Assembly (NCBI GenBank): GCA_964472295.1
Contig: CAYYJQ010000007.1
Span: forward strand, 1-64,000
Reading direction: 5' to 3'
From: JAJRZX01 sp964472295
GTDB lineage: Bacteria; Desulfobacterota; GWC2-55-46; JADFVP01
Length of the DNA stretch: 64,000 nucleotides
The notes below the pieces were generated by a model. That model saw only the letters and a program-made list of their open reading frames with translations. It was not told where the DNA came from and did not search any database. The position numbers and the translations under genes are program-made. Every line of letters starts with the position of its first letter. Position 1 is the stretch's first letter. Shown here one piece after another: positions 33,764-41,804 of the stretch.

Positions 33764-36700
33764 TCAATCTCCCCCAAATTCAGGACCTATAAAGTTCCTG
33801 AAATCATCGAGGGCCCTCTCGAGTTTTTTTATCTCTTCCGCGGCCAGACCGAGGTCTTCGGCTTTGCCCGACTTCTCGACCTTAAAGGCAATATCTCGCA
33901 TCTTGACGGCCCCAACATTGGCTGAGGCTCCCTTTATAGTATGACCTATTCTCCGCACATCTTCGGTATCTTCATTCTCAAGAGCGGTCTTTAGAGAGAA
34001 TAACTGCCTGGGCATATCCTCAATAAAGCCCCTTAGAATATCTCTTGCAAGGTCCTCATCACCCATGAGGCGCTCGAGGAAACCAGACTTATCAAAGACA
34101 TCACCAGCCTTAGGCTGAAACAGCGTCTTTGTATCAAACACTGCCCCTGACTCCCTCTTGATGAACTTCTTTATTGCCGCGTCCAGTTCATCGGGGTTAA
34201 CGGGCTTGGAGATATAATCATCCATGCCCGCCTCAAGGCATTTCTCGCGGTCGCCCTTCAGGGCGTTGGCGGTCATGGCGACAACGGGAATATCCACGTT
34301 CTTTACCTTGGAGGCAGGGTTACGTATGGCGCGCGTGGCCTCATAGCCGTCCATCTCGGGCATCTGACAGTCCATGAGAACAAGGTCATAGGGCACTTTC
34401 TCGAGGGCACTAAGGACCTCAAGGCCATTTGCCACGGAATCGGCCCTATAGCCCAGCTTCTCAAGGATCTTAAGAGCCACTTTCTGGTTCACGTCATTAT
34501 CGTCGGCAACGAGTATCCTGACTCTGCGTTTCTTAATCTCCTTGATGGTGTGTCTGGTGATTATGGGCCGTTTAAGAGACTTATCCATGGACACGCCAAG
34601 GGTGGTAACGAGGCAATCATAGAGCCTGGACTGTTTCACAGGCTTGGTAAGGTAGGCGGAAAAGCCAACTGACTCAAGGAGCCTGGCGTCTCCCTTTTTC
34701 CCCACAGAAGTCATCATCACAAGGAGTGTGTCTTTTATAAGCGCGTCTGACTTCACCTTTCTGCCAAGGGTCTCGCCGTCCATCTCGGGCATCTGCATAT
34801 CCAAGATGGCAACGTCATAAGGCTCATTCCTTGTTGCCGCATCGCGGAGCATGGAGAGGGCCGTAGGACCGTCAGGCGCCTCACCGGCGCGGCATGACCA
34901 TGAACTGAGGATTACATGGAGGAGTTTCCTGTTAGTCGCGTTATCATCCACTATGAGGAATCTTTTACCTCTAACATCAGAGGTAGGAAGCTCCTGAGTG
35001 ATGCTTCCCGATGGTTGTTTCTCGAACTCAGCCGTAAACCAGAAGGTCGAGCCCTCACCCTCGGAACTCCTTGCATTAATTTTTCCGCCCATTAACGCTA
35101 CAAGTTGTTTCGAGATGGCAAGGCCAAGGCCCGTGCCTCCAAACTTCCGTGTAGTCGAGGCGTCGGCCTGGGTAAAGGGCTCGAATAGTTTGTCTATCTT
35201 GTCCGGTGGTATTCCTGTTCCCGTGTCTTTTACCTCAAATAGTATCTCGGCTGTCTTCTCGTCTTCTCTACCAAGGGTTACGTTTATGACGACTTCGCCT
35301 TCACCCGTAAACTTAATGGCATTACCGGCAAGGTTTATAAGTATCTGGCGTATCCTTCCCGGGTCTCCACGAAGAAGCGAGGGAACATCAGGGGCTATCA
35401 TGGAGACAAACTCAAGGCCCTTGGCATGCGCGCGTATGGCAAGAAGGTCGGCCACGTCCTCAATAGTAGTGCGAAGATCAAAATCCAGTATCTCAAGCTC
35501 CAGTTTGCCGGCCTCTATCTTGGAAAAATCAAGTATGGAGTTTATTATGGTAAGGAGGGCGTCGCCGCTCATCCTCACGGTCTCGGCGAATTCGCGTTGC
35601 TCGGCCGTAAGGTCTGTGTCAAGGAGAAGCCCTGTCATGCCTATGACACCGTTCATGGGTGTGCGAATCTCGTGGCTCATATTGGCAAGGAACTCGCTCT
35701 TCGCGCGATTGGCCTCCTCGGCGGCCTGCTCAGCCTTCTTAATCTCTGTAATGTCAGACATAATCAGGCCGACGCCCTCGCCGGCCTTGAAGGCGTTAAT
35801 AATAAAATGAGTCTCCTCCTCAAGTGTACTCCGGATAAAGTCTCCCTGATGGTAGGGCTCACCGGTCTTTATTGTCGTCAAAAGACCTGTGGTTATGCCG
35901 TAGTTCTCAAACCCCGGGAAGAGCTTGCCGATATAAACGCCCATGGCCTCGTCCCTGGAGACACCGGCCATCGTCAGCCCGCGTTCATTAATGAGTATGA
36001 CATTAAGTCCAGGGTCGAGGATGGCGAACATGTCTGTAGCACTGTTCATGAACCCCTTTAGACGCTCTTCACTCTTGCGGATGATGACCGAGGTCTTTCT
36101 CCTTATCTTCATGTCCTTGATTAAGATAAAAAGGATGTACGCGGTTACGGCAAGTACGACAAGGAGAACCACAAGAGTCAGTATGAAATCACGAGAGGCC
36201 TTACCAGAGAGGCCTTTAGTCATAATAAAAAGTTTTTTGTTAAGATGTATGCTGATTTTATTCAGAAGCTCAATCTTTCTGGAGATGGTATCAAACCATT
36301 CGATTCCAGTTATTCCCTTGAGGTCTCCGCCAGGACCGCCTGTGAGGACAACCTCACGCATACTGGCCAACTTCTGTATGACCGGTCCCTTCACAGTATT
36401 ATTAAACAAATCTACCGTATCCTTGTCGGCGTCATGAAGGAAGAACTCATAGAGGACTTCCTCACGGGCGATTAAACCGGTGAACCGGTCATAAGTCTTG
36501 GCATCGAACCTTCTGGCCGAGAATCCAGCGGCGCCGACGGCGCGCTCTTGTCCAACGTTTTCTTTATAATGAAGGAAGCTCACATAGGTGTTTATTTGCC
36601 GGGCTACTGATGTATTAGAAGTGTTTTGACCTGCCGTGACAACGACATCGAATATCTCGTTTATGGCATCCGTATAGTAGGCGAACATCTTGTCAAGAGG

Positions 36701-37114
36701 AATGGCTCTCGCGTCCACGCGGCTTCTAATCCTATCGATGGAGCGAATCTGAGATGCGGCATTTCTTATGGATTGCATAATCGCATCATTAATGTGCATT
36801 GATTCAATCGGCTTTATGGCAAGACGTATATTACTTATCGTATTGTCTGTCTTCCGGCGCTGGGAGATTAGCCTTGTCCTGAACTCGTCCTCGCCGCGTG
36901 CCATAAAAGAAGTGGTAAGGCCCCGCTCAACCTGAAGAGAATCTACGACCTTGCTGAATTCATCTATCAATCCCATAAGGACATGGTTTTTTTCCATCTC
37001 ATGGGAAATGTGCCACTGTTGAACGGCGCTATTGATAGAAAACCAGAAGAGTCCGGCAAGGGGCAATATAACGGCTATGATTATCCGTCTGTATATTAGT
37101 TTGCTCTCAGGCAT
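33764..37114 (-). CDS. NIT-PAS hybrid histidine kinase with two receivers and HPt (BarA-like)
   Basis: 1116 residues. Order: first membrane helix (about 9-29); periplasmic NIT-type sensor with the LQVERGLTTSFM block, thought to bind nitrate/nitrite in relatives; second membrane helix near 310-335; PAS; HisKA with FLANMSHEIRTPMNG (His about 480); HATPase (HATP boxes DTGTGIPPDK, GTGLGLAISKQL); a first receiver (LDMQMPEMDG); a second receiver (LMDCQMPEMDG); and a C-terminal HPt with IGHTIKGASANVGA. A full four-step phosphorelay in one chain. It follows a strong promoter with a leader of about 130 bases and precedes the REC-GGDEF gene. Confidence 0.92.
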   Translation of the reverse strand: MPESKLIYRRIIIAVILPLAGLFWFSINSAVQQWHISHEMEKNHVLMGLIDEFSKVVDSLQVERGLTTSFMARGEDEFRTRLISQRRKTDNTISNIRLAIKPIESMHINDAIMQSIRNAASQIRSIDRIRSRVDARAIPLDKMFAYYTDAINEIFDVVVTAGQNTSNTSVARQINTYVSFLHYKENVGQERAVGAAGFSARRFDAKTYDRFTGLIAREEVLYEFFLHDADKDTVDLFNNTVKGPVIQKLASMREVVLTGGPGGDLKGITGIEWFDTISRKIELLNKISIHLNKKLFIMTKGLSGKASRDFILTLVVLLVVLAVTAYILFILIKDMKIRRKTSVIIRKSEERLKGFMNSATDMFAILDPGLNVILINERGLTMAGVSRDEAMGVYIGKLFPGFENYGITTGLLTTIKTGEPYHQGDFIRSTLEEETHFIINAFKAGEGVGLIMSDITEIKKAEQAAEEANRAKSEFLANMSHEIRTPMNGVIGMTGLLLDTDLTAEQREFAETVRMSGDALLTIINSILDFSKIEAGKLELEILDFDLRTTIEDVADLLAIRAHAKGLEFVSMIAPDVPSLLRGDPGRIRQILINLAGNAIKFTGEGEVVINVTLGREDEKTAEILFEVKDTGTGIPPDKIDKLFEPFTQADASTTRKFGGTGLGLAISKQLVALMGGKINARSSEGEGSTFWFTAEFEKQPSGSITQELPTSDVRGKRFLIVDDNATNRKLLHVILSSWSCRAGEAPDGPTALSMLRDAATRNEPYDVAILDMQMPEMDGETLGRKVKSDALIKDTLLVMMTSVGKKGDARLLESVGFSAYLTKPVKQSRLYDCLVTTLGVSMDKSLKRPIITRHTIKEIKKRRVRILVADDNDVNQKVALKILEKLGYRADSVANGLEVLSALEKVPYDLVLMDCQMPEMDGYEATRAIRNPASKVKNVDIPVVAMTANALKGDREKCLEAGMDDYISKPVNPDELDAAIKKFIKRESGAVFDTKTLFQPKAGDVFDKSGFLERLMGDEDLARDILRGFIEDMPRQLFSLKTALENEDTEDVRRIGHTIKGASANVGAVKMRDIAFKVEKSGKAEDLGLAAEEIKKLERALDDFRNFIGPEFGGD

Positions 37115-37254
37115 GATAACATCTCAATAGACAAAATGTGTGGAAGCGGGTTTTTTTAACGAATATAGGGAACAGTTTTTTAATAGAGAACGGCTTTTTT
37201 TTTGGAGAGACTCATTCTCCCAAAAGGGGGTTTTCAGACGTCAATGGACACACT

Positions 37255-37283
37255 ATAATACATTCACCTATTATTGTTGTCAA
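37255..37283 (-). promoter_or_regulatory. Strong sigma-70-type promoter of the hybrid kinase
   Basis: Perfect TTGACA (37278-37283), 17 bases, TATTAT (37255-37260) on the minus strand. The leader to the ATG at 37114 is about 130 bases and purine/pyrimidine-skewed with T-runs. Confidence 0.75.
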
Positions 37284-37323
37284 TTTAGTTTTTCGTGATT
37301 ATTGTTACACATACCTTGAGAAT

Positions 37324-37364
37324 GGGCAAAAATTAAGAGCCCCCTTTTAATAAAGGGGGCTCTT
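37324..37364 (-). terminator. Terminator of the branched-chain operon
   Basis: A perfect 13-bp stem AAGAGCCCCCTTT/AAAGGGGGCTCTT (37335-37364) with a four-base loop, followed on the minus strand by AATTTTTG. It closes the leuB end of the ilv-leu cluster. Confidence 0.88.
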
Positions 37365-37386
37365 AGGCACAAAATATGAAAAAAAA

Positions 37387-38568
37387 TTAATCGAGCGTTT
37401 TCTTCTTGAGCCTTACGGGCTCATCTTCACCGCTGTACTCGGCCTGAGTCTCTGGCTCTGGCTCTTCGCCGCCTATCTTCCGGAGTTCATCGGCAACAGC
37501 GTCTCCCATCTCAGAGCATGAGACGAGTCTTGTGTCTTTCTTGGTCTCATCATATATGTCGGCAGTACGGAGCCCGGCCTCCAGGACGGCCTCAACGGCC
37601 TCTTCAATGGCCGTTGCAGGTTCTTCCATGTTGAATGAATAGCGCATCATCATGGCCGCGCTGAGTATGGTGGCAAGGGGGTTTGCCTTGTTCTGTCCCG
37701 CGATGTCAGGGGCCGAACCGTGTATGGGCTCGAACATGGAGCGGTTTCTTATGGGGCCCAGCGAGGCAGATGGTATAAGCCCTATGGAGCCAGTGAGCAT
37801 GGAGGCCTCGTCGGAGAGTATATCCCCAAAGGTGTTTTCCGTAACAATTACGTCGAACTGCGAGGGGTTACGTACAAGTTGCATGGCGCAGTTATCCACA
37901 TACATGTGTGAGAGTTCCACGTCAGGGTATTCCTTGCCCACTTCCGTGACAACGTCTCTCCAGAGTTCCGTAGACTCAAGGACATTGGCCTTGTCCACGC
38001 TCACGACCCTCTTGTCTCTAAGGCGCGCTACCTCAAAGGCCACAACGGCTATCCTCTCTATCTCGGTGGAGGTGTAGGTAAGGGTATTGGTGCCCTTTCG
38101 GACGCCGTCGCCAAGGTCCTCCACGCCTCGCGGCTCGCCGAAGTAGAGCCCTCCCGTGAGTTCGCGCACAACGAGGATGTCCACGCCGCGCACGACCTCT
38201 GGCTTCAGCGTTGAGGCATCAATGAGAGAGTCGTAAATCTTGGCGGGCCTGAGGTTAGCGAATAGGGCCAGTTCCTTTCTGAGTTTAAGGAGCGCCCTCT
38301 CGGGCCTTATGGAGTAATCAAGGCCCTCCCACCTGGGGCCCCCAACGGCGCCGAGGAATATGGCATCGCTCCTGAAGGCTATGTCCAGCGTGTCGTCGGT
38401 AAGTGGCACGCCAAACTCGTCAATGGAGGCGCCGCCCACGAGGGCCTCCTCCATGGTCCAGACTATATTGAACTTTTTTCCCAGAACTCTCAGTGACTTC
38501 AGCGCCTCGTCCACGATTTCGGGACCAATGCCGTCGCCCTTGAGCACAGCTATCTTGAACCTCTTCAC
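37387..38568 (-). CDS. leuB: 3-isopropylmalate dehydrogenase
   Basis: 393 residues. NAD-dependent oxidation and decarboxylation of 3-isopropylmalate. The sequence has GDGIGPEIV (12-20), LGAVGGPRWE, RELTGGLYFGEPRG (about 134-147), DKANVLEST, and NTFGDILSDEASML (metal Asp residues). The family is usually about 355-365 residues; here a ~30-residue acidic/basic tail (EEPEPETQAEYSGEDEP and a Lys-rich end) extends the C-terminus. Last gene of the leu run, followed by a strong terminator. Confidence 0.95.
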   Translation of the reverse strand: MKRFKIAVLKGDGIGPEIVDEALKSLRVLGKKFNIVWTMEEALVGGASIDEFGVPLTDDTLDIAFRSDAIFLGAVGGPRWEGLDYSIRPERALLKLRKELALFANLRPAKIYDSLIDASTLKPEVVRGVDILVVRELTGGLYFGEPRGVEDLGDGVRKGTNTLTYTSTEIERIAVVAFEVARLRDKRVVSVDKANVLESTELWRDVVTEVGKEYPDVELSHMYVDNCAMQLVRNPSQFDVIVTENTFGDILSDEASMLTGSIGLIPSASLGPIRNRSMFEPIHGSAPDIAGQNKANPLATILSAAMMMRYSFNMEEPATAIEEAVEAVLEAGLRTADIYDETKKDTRLVSCSEMGDAVADELRKIGGEEPEPETQAEYSGEDEPVRLKKKTLD

Positions 38569-38628
38569 AATGAGTTCTCCTGAATTACGTTATTTTATTT
38601 TCGTGAGTGCCTCCGAGGTCTCTCTTCC

Positions 38629-38850
38629 TCAGAAGTCATCTCCATCACCTGCTGAGATCTTCTTCAGCGACTCGATAAACATATCAAGTCCGCTAAGCGG
38701 GACCACCACGGTGCTCTTCCTGTCATTGGAGAGTTCGGCTATCTGCATGAACCTTCCCCTGCTGTTCTCGCGAAGGTCCACAAAAAGGGTCTTATTCTCT
38801 ATGTGAAGTTTATCGCTTGCTATTATTCTGCTTCTCGTTCCCTCTCTCAT
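38629..38850 (-). CDS. PUR-domain-like small nucleic-acid-binding protein
   Basis: 73 residues. KTLFVDLRENSRGRFMQIAE (about 20-39) is the core of the PUR repeat (strand, FDLxEN, RGRFxxIxE), followed by VVVPLSGLDMFIESLKKI, the PUR helix. Bacterial PUR proteins, such as Borrelia BpuR, bind single-stranded DNA or RNA and can affect translation. One repeat per chain implies a dimer. Its ATG overlaps the leuD stop as ATGA, so it is made together with LeuD; 60 bases separate it from leuB. Confidence 0.72.
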   Translation of the reverse strand: MREGTRSRIIASDKLHIENKTLFVDLRENSRGRFMQIAELSNDRKSTVVVPLSGLDMFIESLKKISAGDGDDF

Positions 38851-39344
38851 TTCATTCCCCTCTTCTTTTTAATTGATTGTAGAAGCCCACCGGAGCCGAG
38901 CAGTTCCTGCATAAAAGGCGGAATTGGCCGGGCCTTAAAGGTCTTCTTCTGCGTGATATTGCGGATTACACCCCTGTCCATATCCACTTCAAGTATATCG
39001 CCGTCTTTCGAGGCGTCGTGGGCTTCAGCGGACTCGAGTATGGGGAGCCCCATGTTAAAGGAATTTCTGAAAAAAATCCTCGCGAAACTCTCGGCTATTA
39101 CGCAGGCCACGCCAGAGGCCTTGATGGCAATGGGGGCGTGCTCGCGCGAAGAACCACAACCAAAGTTTTTTCCCGCAAGGATTATATCGCCTTTTTTTAC
39201 CTTTGAGGCAAAGGCCGGGTCTTCGTCCTCCATGCAGTGTTTGGCGAGTTCCGCAGGGTCGGATGTGTTAAGATACCTTGCCGGAATTATCCTGTCCGTG
39301 TCTATGTCAGAGCCGTACTTCCAGACCCTTCCCCTGAACTTCAT
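38847..39344 (-). CDS. leuD: 3-isopropylmalate dehydratase small subunit
   Basis: 165 residues. Pairs with LeuC to isomerise 2- to 3-isopropylmalate. GSDIDTDRIIPARYL (11-25) and KNFGCGSSREHAPIAI (about 59-74) are the substrate-specificity blocks. The short length matches the archaeal/anaerobic LeuD2 type that goes with a ~420-residue LeuC. Coupled to the PUR gene; separated from leuC by the methyltransferase and repeats. Confidence 0.95.
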   Translation of the reverse strand: MKFRGRVWKYGSDIDTDRIIPARYLNTSDPAELAKHCMEDEDPAFASKVKKGDIILAGKNFGCGSSREHAPIAIKASGVACVIAESFARIFFRNSFNMGLPILESAEAHDASKDGDILEVDMDRGVIRNITQKKTFKARPIPPFMQELLGSGGLLQSIKKKRGMK

Positions 39345-39393
39345 CTTTTGTTCCCCTTTTTTTTAATTTGACAGATTGAGTATATTTTTTTCA

Positions 39394-39539
39394 ATGGGCA
39401 GTGCCCACCGATTGGTTTTCTTTGTCTTACTTTCTTTTTTCCAAAAGAAAGTAAGAATATCTTTTTTCTTCTGGCGGGCAGTGGCCGCCCTATCCTACCC
39501 TTCTTTCATCTTCCTGTCTTCTGGCGGGCAGTGCCCACC
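39394..39539 (-). repeat. Repeat mosaic between leuD and the methyltransferase
   Basis: TGGGCAGTGCCCA hairpin (39394-39409) directly abuts the right end of an inverted short-form repeat B (39411-39455), then GGCGGGCAGTGGCCGCC (39473-39489) and GGCGGGCAGTGCCCACC (39523-39539). Confidence 0.85.
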
Positions 39540-39574
39540 CTTCCTCCCTCCCCCTTCTTTCATCTTCTTTAGTA

Positions 39575-40231
39575 TCAGGCCTTTTCCGCTGTTACGAGTT
39601 GGAGGGTTCCCTTGAGGAGGAACCTTCTGTTGAAGTTCTTGAATCCCTCGTGCCTGAGGAGGGACTGAATATCTCCTCTGAGCCAGTACTCCACCTCGCT
39701 ACCCTCGGTAAAGAGGTGTATGAGGTGTTGAATTGTCCCGGCGAGCCCCCTGCCCCTATAATAATCCTCTATTACGAGCCGCCCGCCGCGCTCAAGTACC
39801 CTTGCGGCTTCTCTTACGGCCGATTTTGTTACTTCAGGGGGCACCTCATGGAGGCCCAGGCAGACAAGGACCCGTTCAAAGGAGGCGTCTTTAAATGGGA
39901 GCGATGCCGAGTCGCTCCTGACGATGCCCATGCTCGCGCCTTTCTTTTTAGCCTTTTCAGCGGCTACCCTCAGCATGGGGCCGCTCAGGTCTGTGGCAAA
40001 GGCCCTTGCCCCGCGGCTTTCAGCAAGGAGAGCGAGCGTTGCCGTTCCGGCGAAGATTTCAAGGGTCTTTTTGCCCTCAAGGGGCATGGCCTCATTTATG
40101 AAGGCCTCTCGAAGGCGTCCCTCGCCGCCTATGAAGAGGCCCGCGAACCAGAGACCAAGGTCGTAAAAGGGGGCCGCAATATCAAAGTCAATGGAGCGTG
40201 ACGGGAGTCTTTTCCTGCCCTCTTTTCCCAT
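39575..40231 (-). CDS. Class I SAM-dependent methyltransferase
   Basis: 218 residues. SAM-binding LEIFAGTATLALLAE (motif I; about 52-66), then DLSGPML, and SASLPFKDASFERVLVCLGLHEV (motifs II/III region), then RVLERGGRLVIEDYY. It looks like the UbiE/COQ5 small-molecule group. The substrate is unknown. The ATG at 40231 is chosen; its upstream sequence lacks a good ribosome site, and a TTG at 40315 would start inside a G-rich spacer. It sits between leuC and leuD with a G-rich spacer on one side and repeats on the other, so it may be a later insertion. Confidence 0.72.
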   Translation of the reverse strand: MGKEGRKRLPSRSIDFDIAAPFYDLGLWFAGLFIGGEGRLREAFINEAMPLEGKKTLEIFAGTATLALLAESRGARAFATDLSGPMLRVAAEKAKKKGASMGIVRSDSASLPFKDASFERVLVCLGLHEVPPEVTKSAVREAARVLERGGRLVIEDYYRGRGLAGTIQHLIHLFTEGSEVEYWLRGDIQSLLRHEGFKNFNRRFLLKGTLQLVTAEKA

Positions 40232-40255
40232 TTTTTTTATGGAGGCGCTTTTTAT

Positions 40256-40365
40256 CGTTGGCGGCGCGCCCTGCCCACCTTGCCCCTGGCCAAGCCCTCG
40301 GGCCAATCCCCCCAAGACGCTTTAAGTTGGCCTCCAAGGGGCAGAAGCCCCCTCCCCCCCTCCCC
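40256..40365 (-). repeat. G-tract-rich spacer downstream of leuC
   Basis: Right after the leuC stop the minus strand reads GAGGGGAGGGGGGGAGGGGG and later GGGGCAAGGTGGGCAGGG. Same class as the spacers after pilZ, rseP and tsf. Confidence 0.7.
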
Positions 40366-41646
40366 TCAGGCGGCCTTCTTGCCGAGGACCTCGTCGGGGT
40401 GGGCTATATAGCCCTTAATGGCCGAGGCCGCGGCAACAGCGGGGTTGGAGAGATAGACCTCGCTCTTCGGGTGACCCATGCGGCCTACAAAGTTCCGGTT
40501 CGTAGTGGCAATGGCGCGCTCGCCCTCGGCTAGTATTCCCATGTGACCGCCAAGGCATGGCCCGCAGGTGGGCGGGCTGATGACTGCGCCTGCGTCGGTA
40601 AAGATACGGAAGTAACCGCGCCTCAGGGCCTCGCTGTAAATCATGGGAGTCGCCGGGATTATTATAAGCCTTACATAGGGAGCGACTTTTCTGCCCTTCA
40701 GGATGCGCGCGGCAACGGCAAGGTCCTCTATCCTGCCGTTGGTGCAGGACCCGATGATGCTCTGGTCTATCTTTACGCGCCCTATCTCGCTGATATTCTT
40801 CGTGTTTTCAGGTAGAGACGGCAGGGCCACCTGGGGCTCTATTTTAGAGGCGTCTATCTCGATTACATCAGTATACTCTGCATCGGGGTCTGAAGCGAAG
40901 AAGGTATACTTTCTCTCCGCCCGGTCCCTTACATACTCCTCAGTCACTTTATCGGGCGGGATTATGCCGTTCTTGGCGCCAGCCTCAATGGCCATGTTGC
41001 ACATGGAGAGCCTCGACTCCATGGTAAGGGCGCTGATGGTTTCCCCTGTGAACTCCATGGCCCGGTACAGGGCTCCGTCAACGCCTATCCTGCCAATGAC
41101 GTTAAGGATAAGGTCCTTTCCCGATACCCACCTCTGGAGTTTGCCGTTAAAGACGAACTTCATGGATTCAGGGACCTTGAACCAGAGTTCCCCTGTTATC
41201 ATGGCCGCGGCAAGGTCAGTGGAGCCAACGCCAGTGGCAAAGGCGCCGAGGGCCCCGTAGGTGCAGGTATGAGAGTCCGCGCCTATGACCACGTCGCCAG
41301 GCACTACAACGCCCCGCTCGGGCAATAGGGCGTGCTCAACGCCCACGTCGCCGCCCTCGTAATAGTGCGAAAGATGGTGCTTTTTCGCGAACTCGCGGAG
41401 CACCTTCACCTGCTCGGCGGACTTTATGTCCTTATTCGGTGTAAAGTGGTCAGGCACAAGGACAACCCTGTTCCTGTTGAAGACCTTCTTGGCCCCTGTC
41501 TCGTTAAAACCCCTTATGGCGATTGGGGCCGTGATGTCGTTCCCAAGGGCAATGTCCACGCGGGCGTTTATGAGGTCACCGGGCTGGACACGCTTCAGCC
41601 CGGCGTGACGGGCAAGTATCTTCTCGGTTATGGTCATGGCTGACAT
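40366..41646 (-). CDS. leuC: 3-isopropylmalate dehydratase large subunit (LeuC2 type)
   Basis: 426 residues, the short type found in archaea and many anaerobes. Aconitase-fold [4Fe-4S] enzyme: cluster Cys in SIIGSCTNGR (about 302) and PTCGPCLGGH (two Cys, about 363 and 366). PDHFTP, GADSHTCTYGALGAFATGVG and EGGDVGVEHALLPE are further landmarks. AAAGGGG is seven bases before the ATG. It is separated from leuA by 158 bases of repeats. Confidence 0.95.
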   Translation of the reverse strand: MSAMTITEKILARHAGLKRVQPGDLINARVDIALGNDITAPIAIRGFNETGAKKVFNRNRVVLVPDHFTPNKDIKSAEQVKVLREFAKKHHLSHYYEGGDVGVEHALLPERGVVVPGDVVIGADSHTCTYGALGAFATGVGSTDLAAAMITGELWFKVPESMKFVFNGKLQRWVSGKDLILNVIGRIGVDGALYRAMEFTGETISALTMESRLSMCNMAIEAGAKNGIIPPDKVTEEYVRDRAERKYTFFASDPDAEYTDVIEIDASKIEPQVALPSLPENTKNISEIGRVKIDQSIIGSCTNGRIEDLAVAARILKGRKVAPYVRLIIIPATPMIYSEALRRGYFRIFTDAGAVISPPTCGPCLGGHMGILAEGERAIATTNRNFVGRMGHPKSEVYLSNPAVAAASAIKGYIAHPDEVLGKKAA

Positions 41647-41733
41647 TGAAATTCCCCTTTAAAGAAAATTGATAACATTTTGATATTAAGGATGAAAAAT
41701 GTTGGCGCAAGGCTTACATCCCTTTAGCCGTAG

Positions 41734-41786
41734 GGTGGGCTGTGCCCACCAAAATGTAGGATGGGTAAAGCAAAGCGAAACCCATC
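41734..41786 (+). repeat. GGTGGGC hairpin and GTAGGATGGGT element
   Basis: GGTGGGCTGTGCCCACC (41734-41750) then GTAGGATGGGTAAAGCAAAG through CCCATC (41756-41786). Between leuA and leuC. Confidence 0.8.
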
Positions 41787-41804
41787 AAATCAGGTAACGC
41801 GGCC

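Noticed and set aside
35426..36061. A 211-codon plus-strand frame opposite the hybrid kinase
   Set aside because: Shadow of the HisKA/PAS coding region; no motif and no ribosome site.
37335..37364. Insertion-element terminal repeat
   Set aside because: A perfect stem with a four-base loop, a short T-rich run and the position after leuB fit a terminator better; no second copy was seen.
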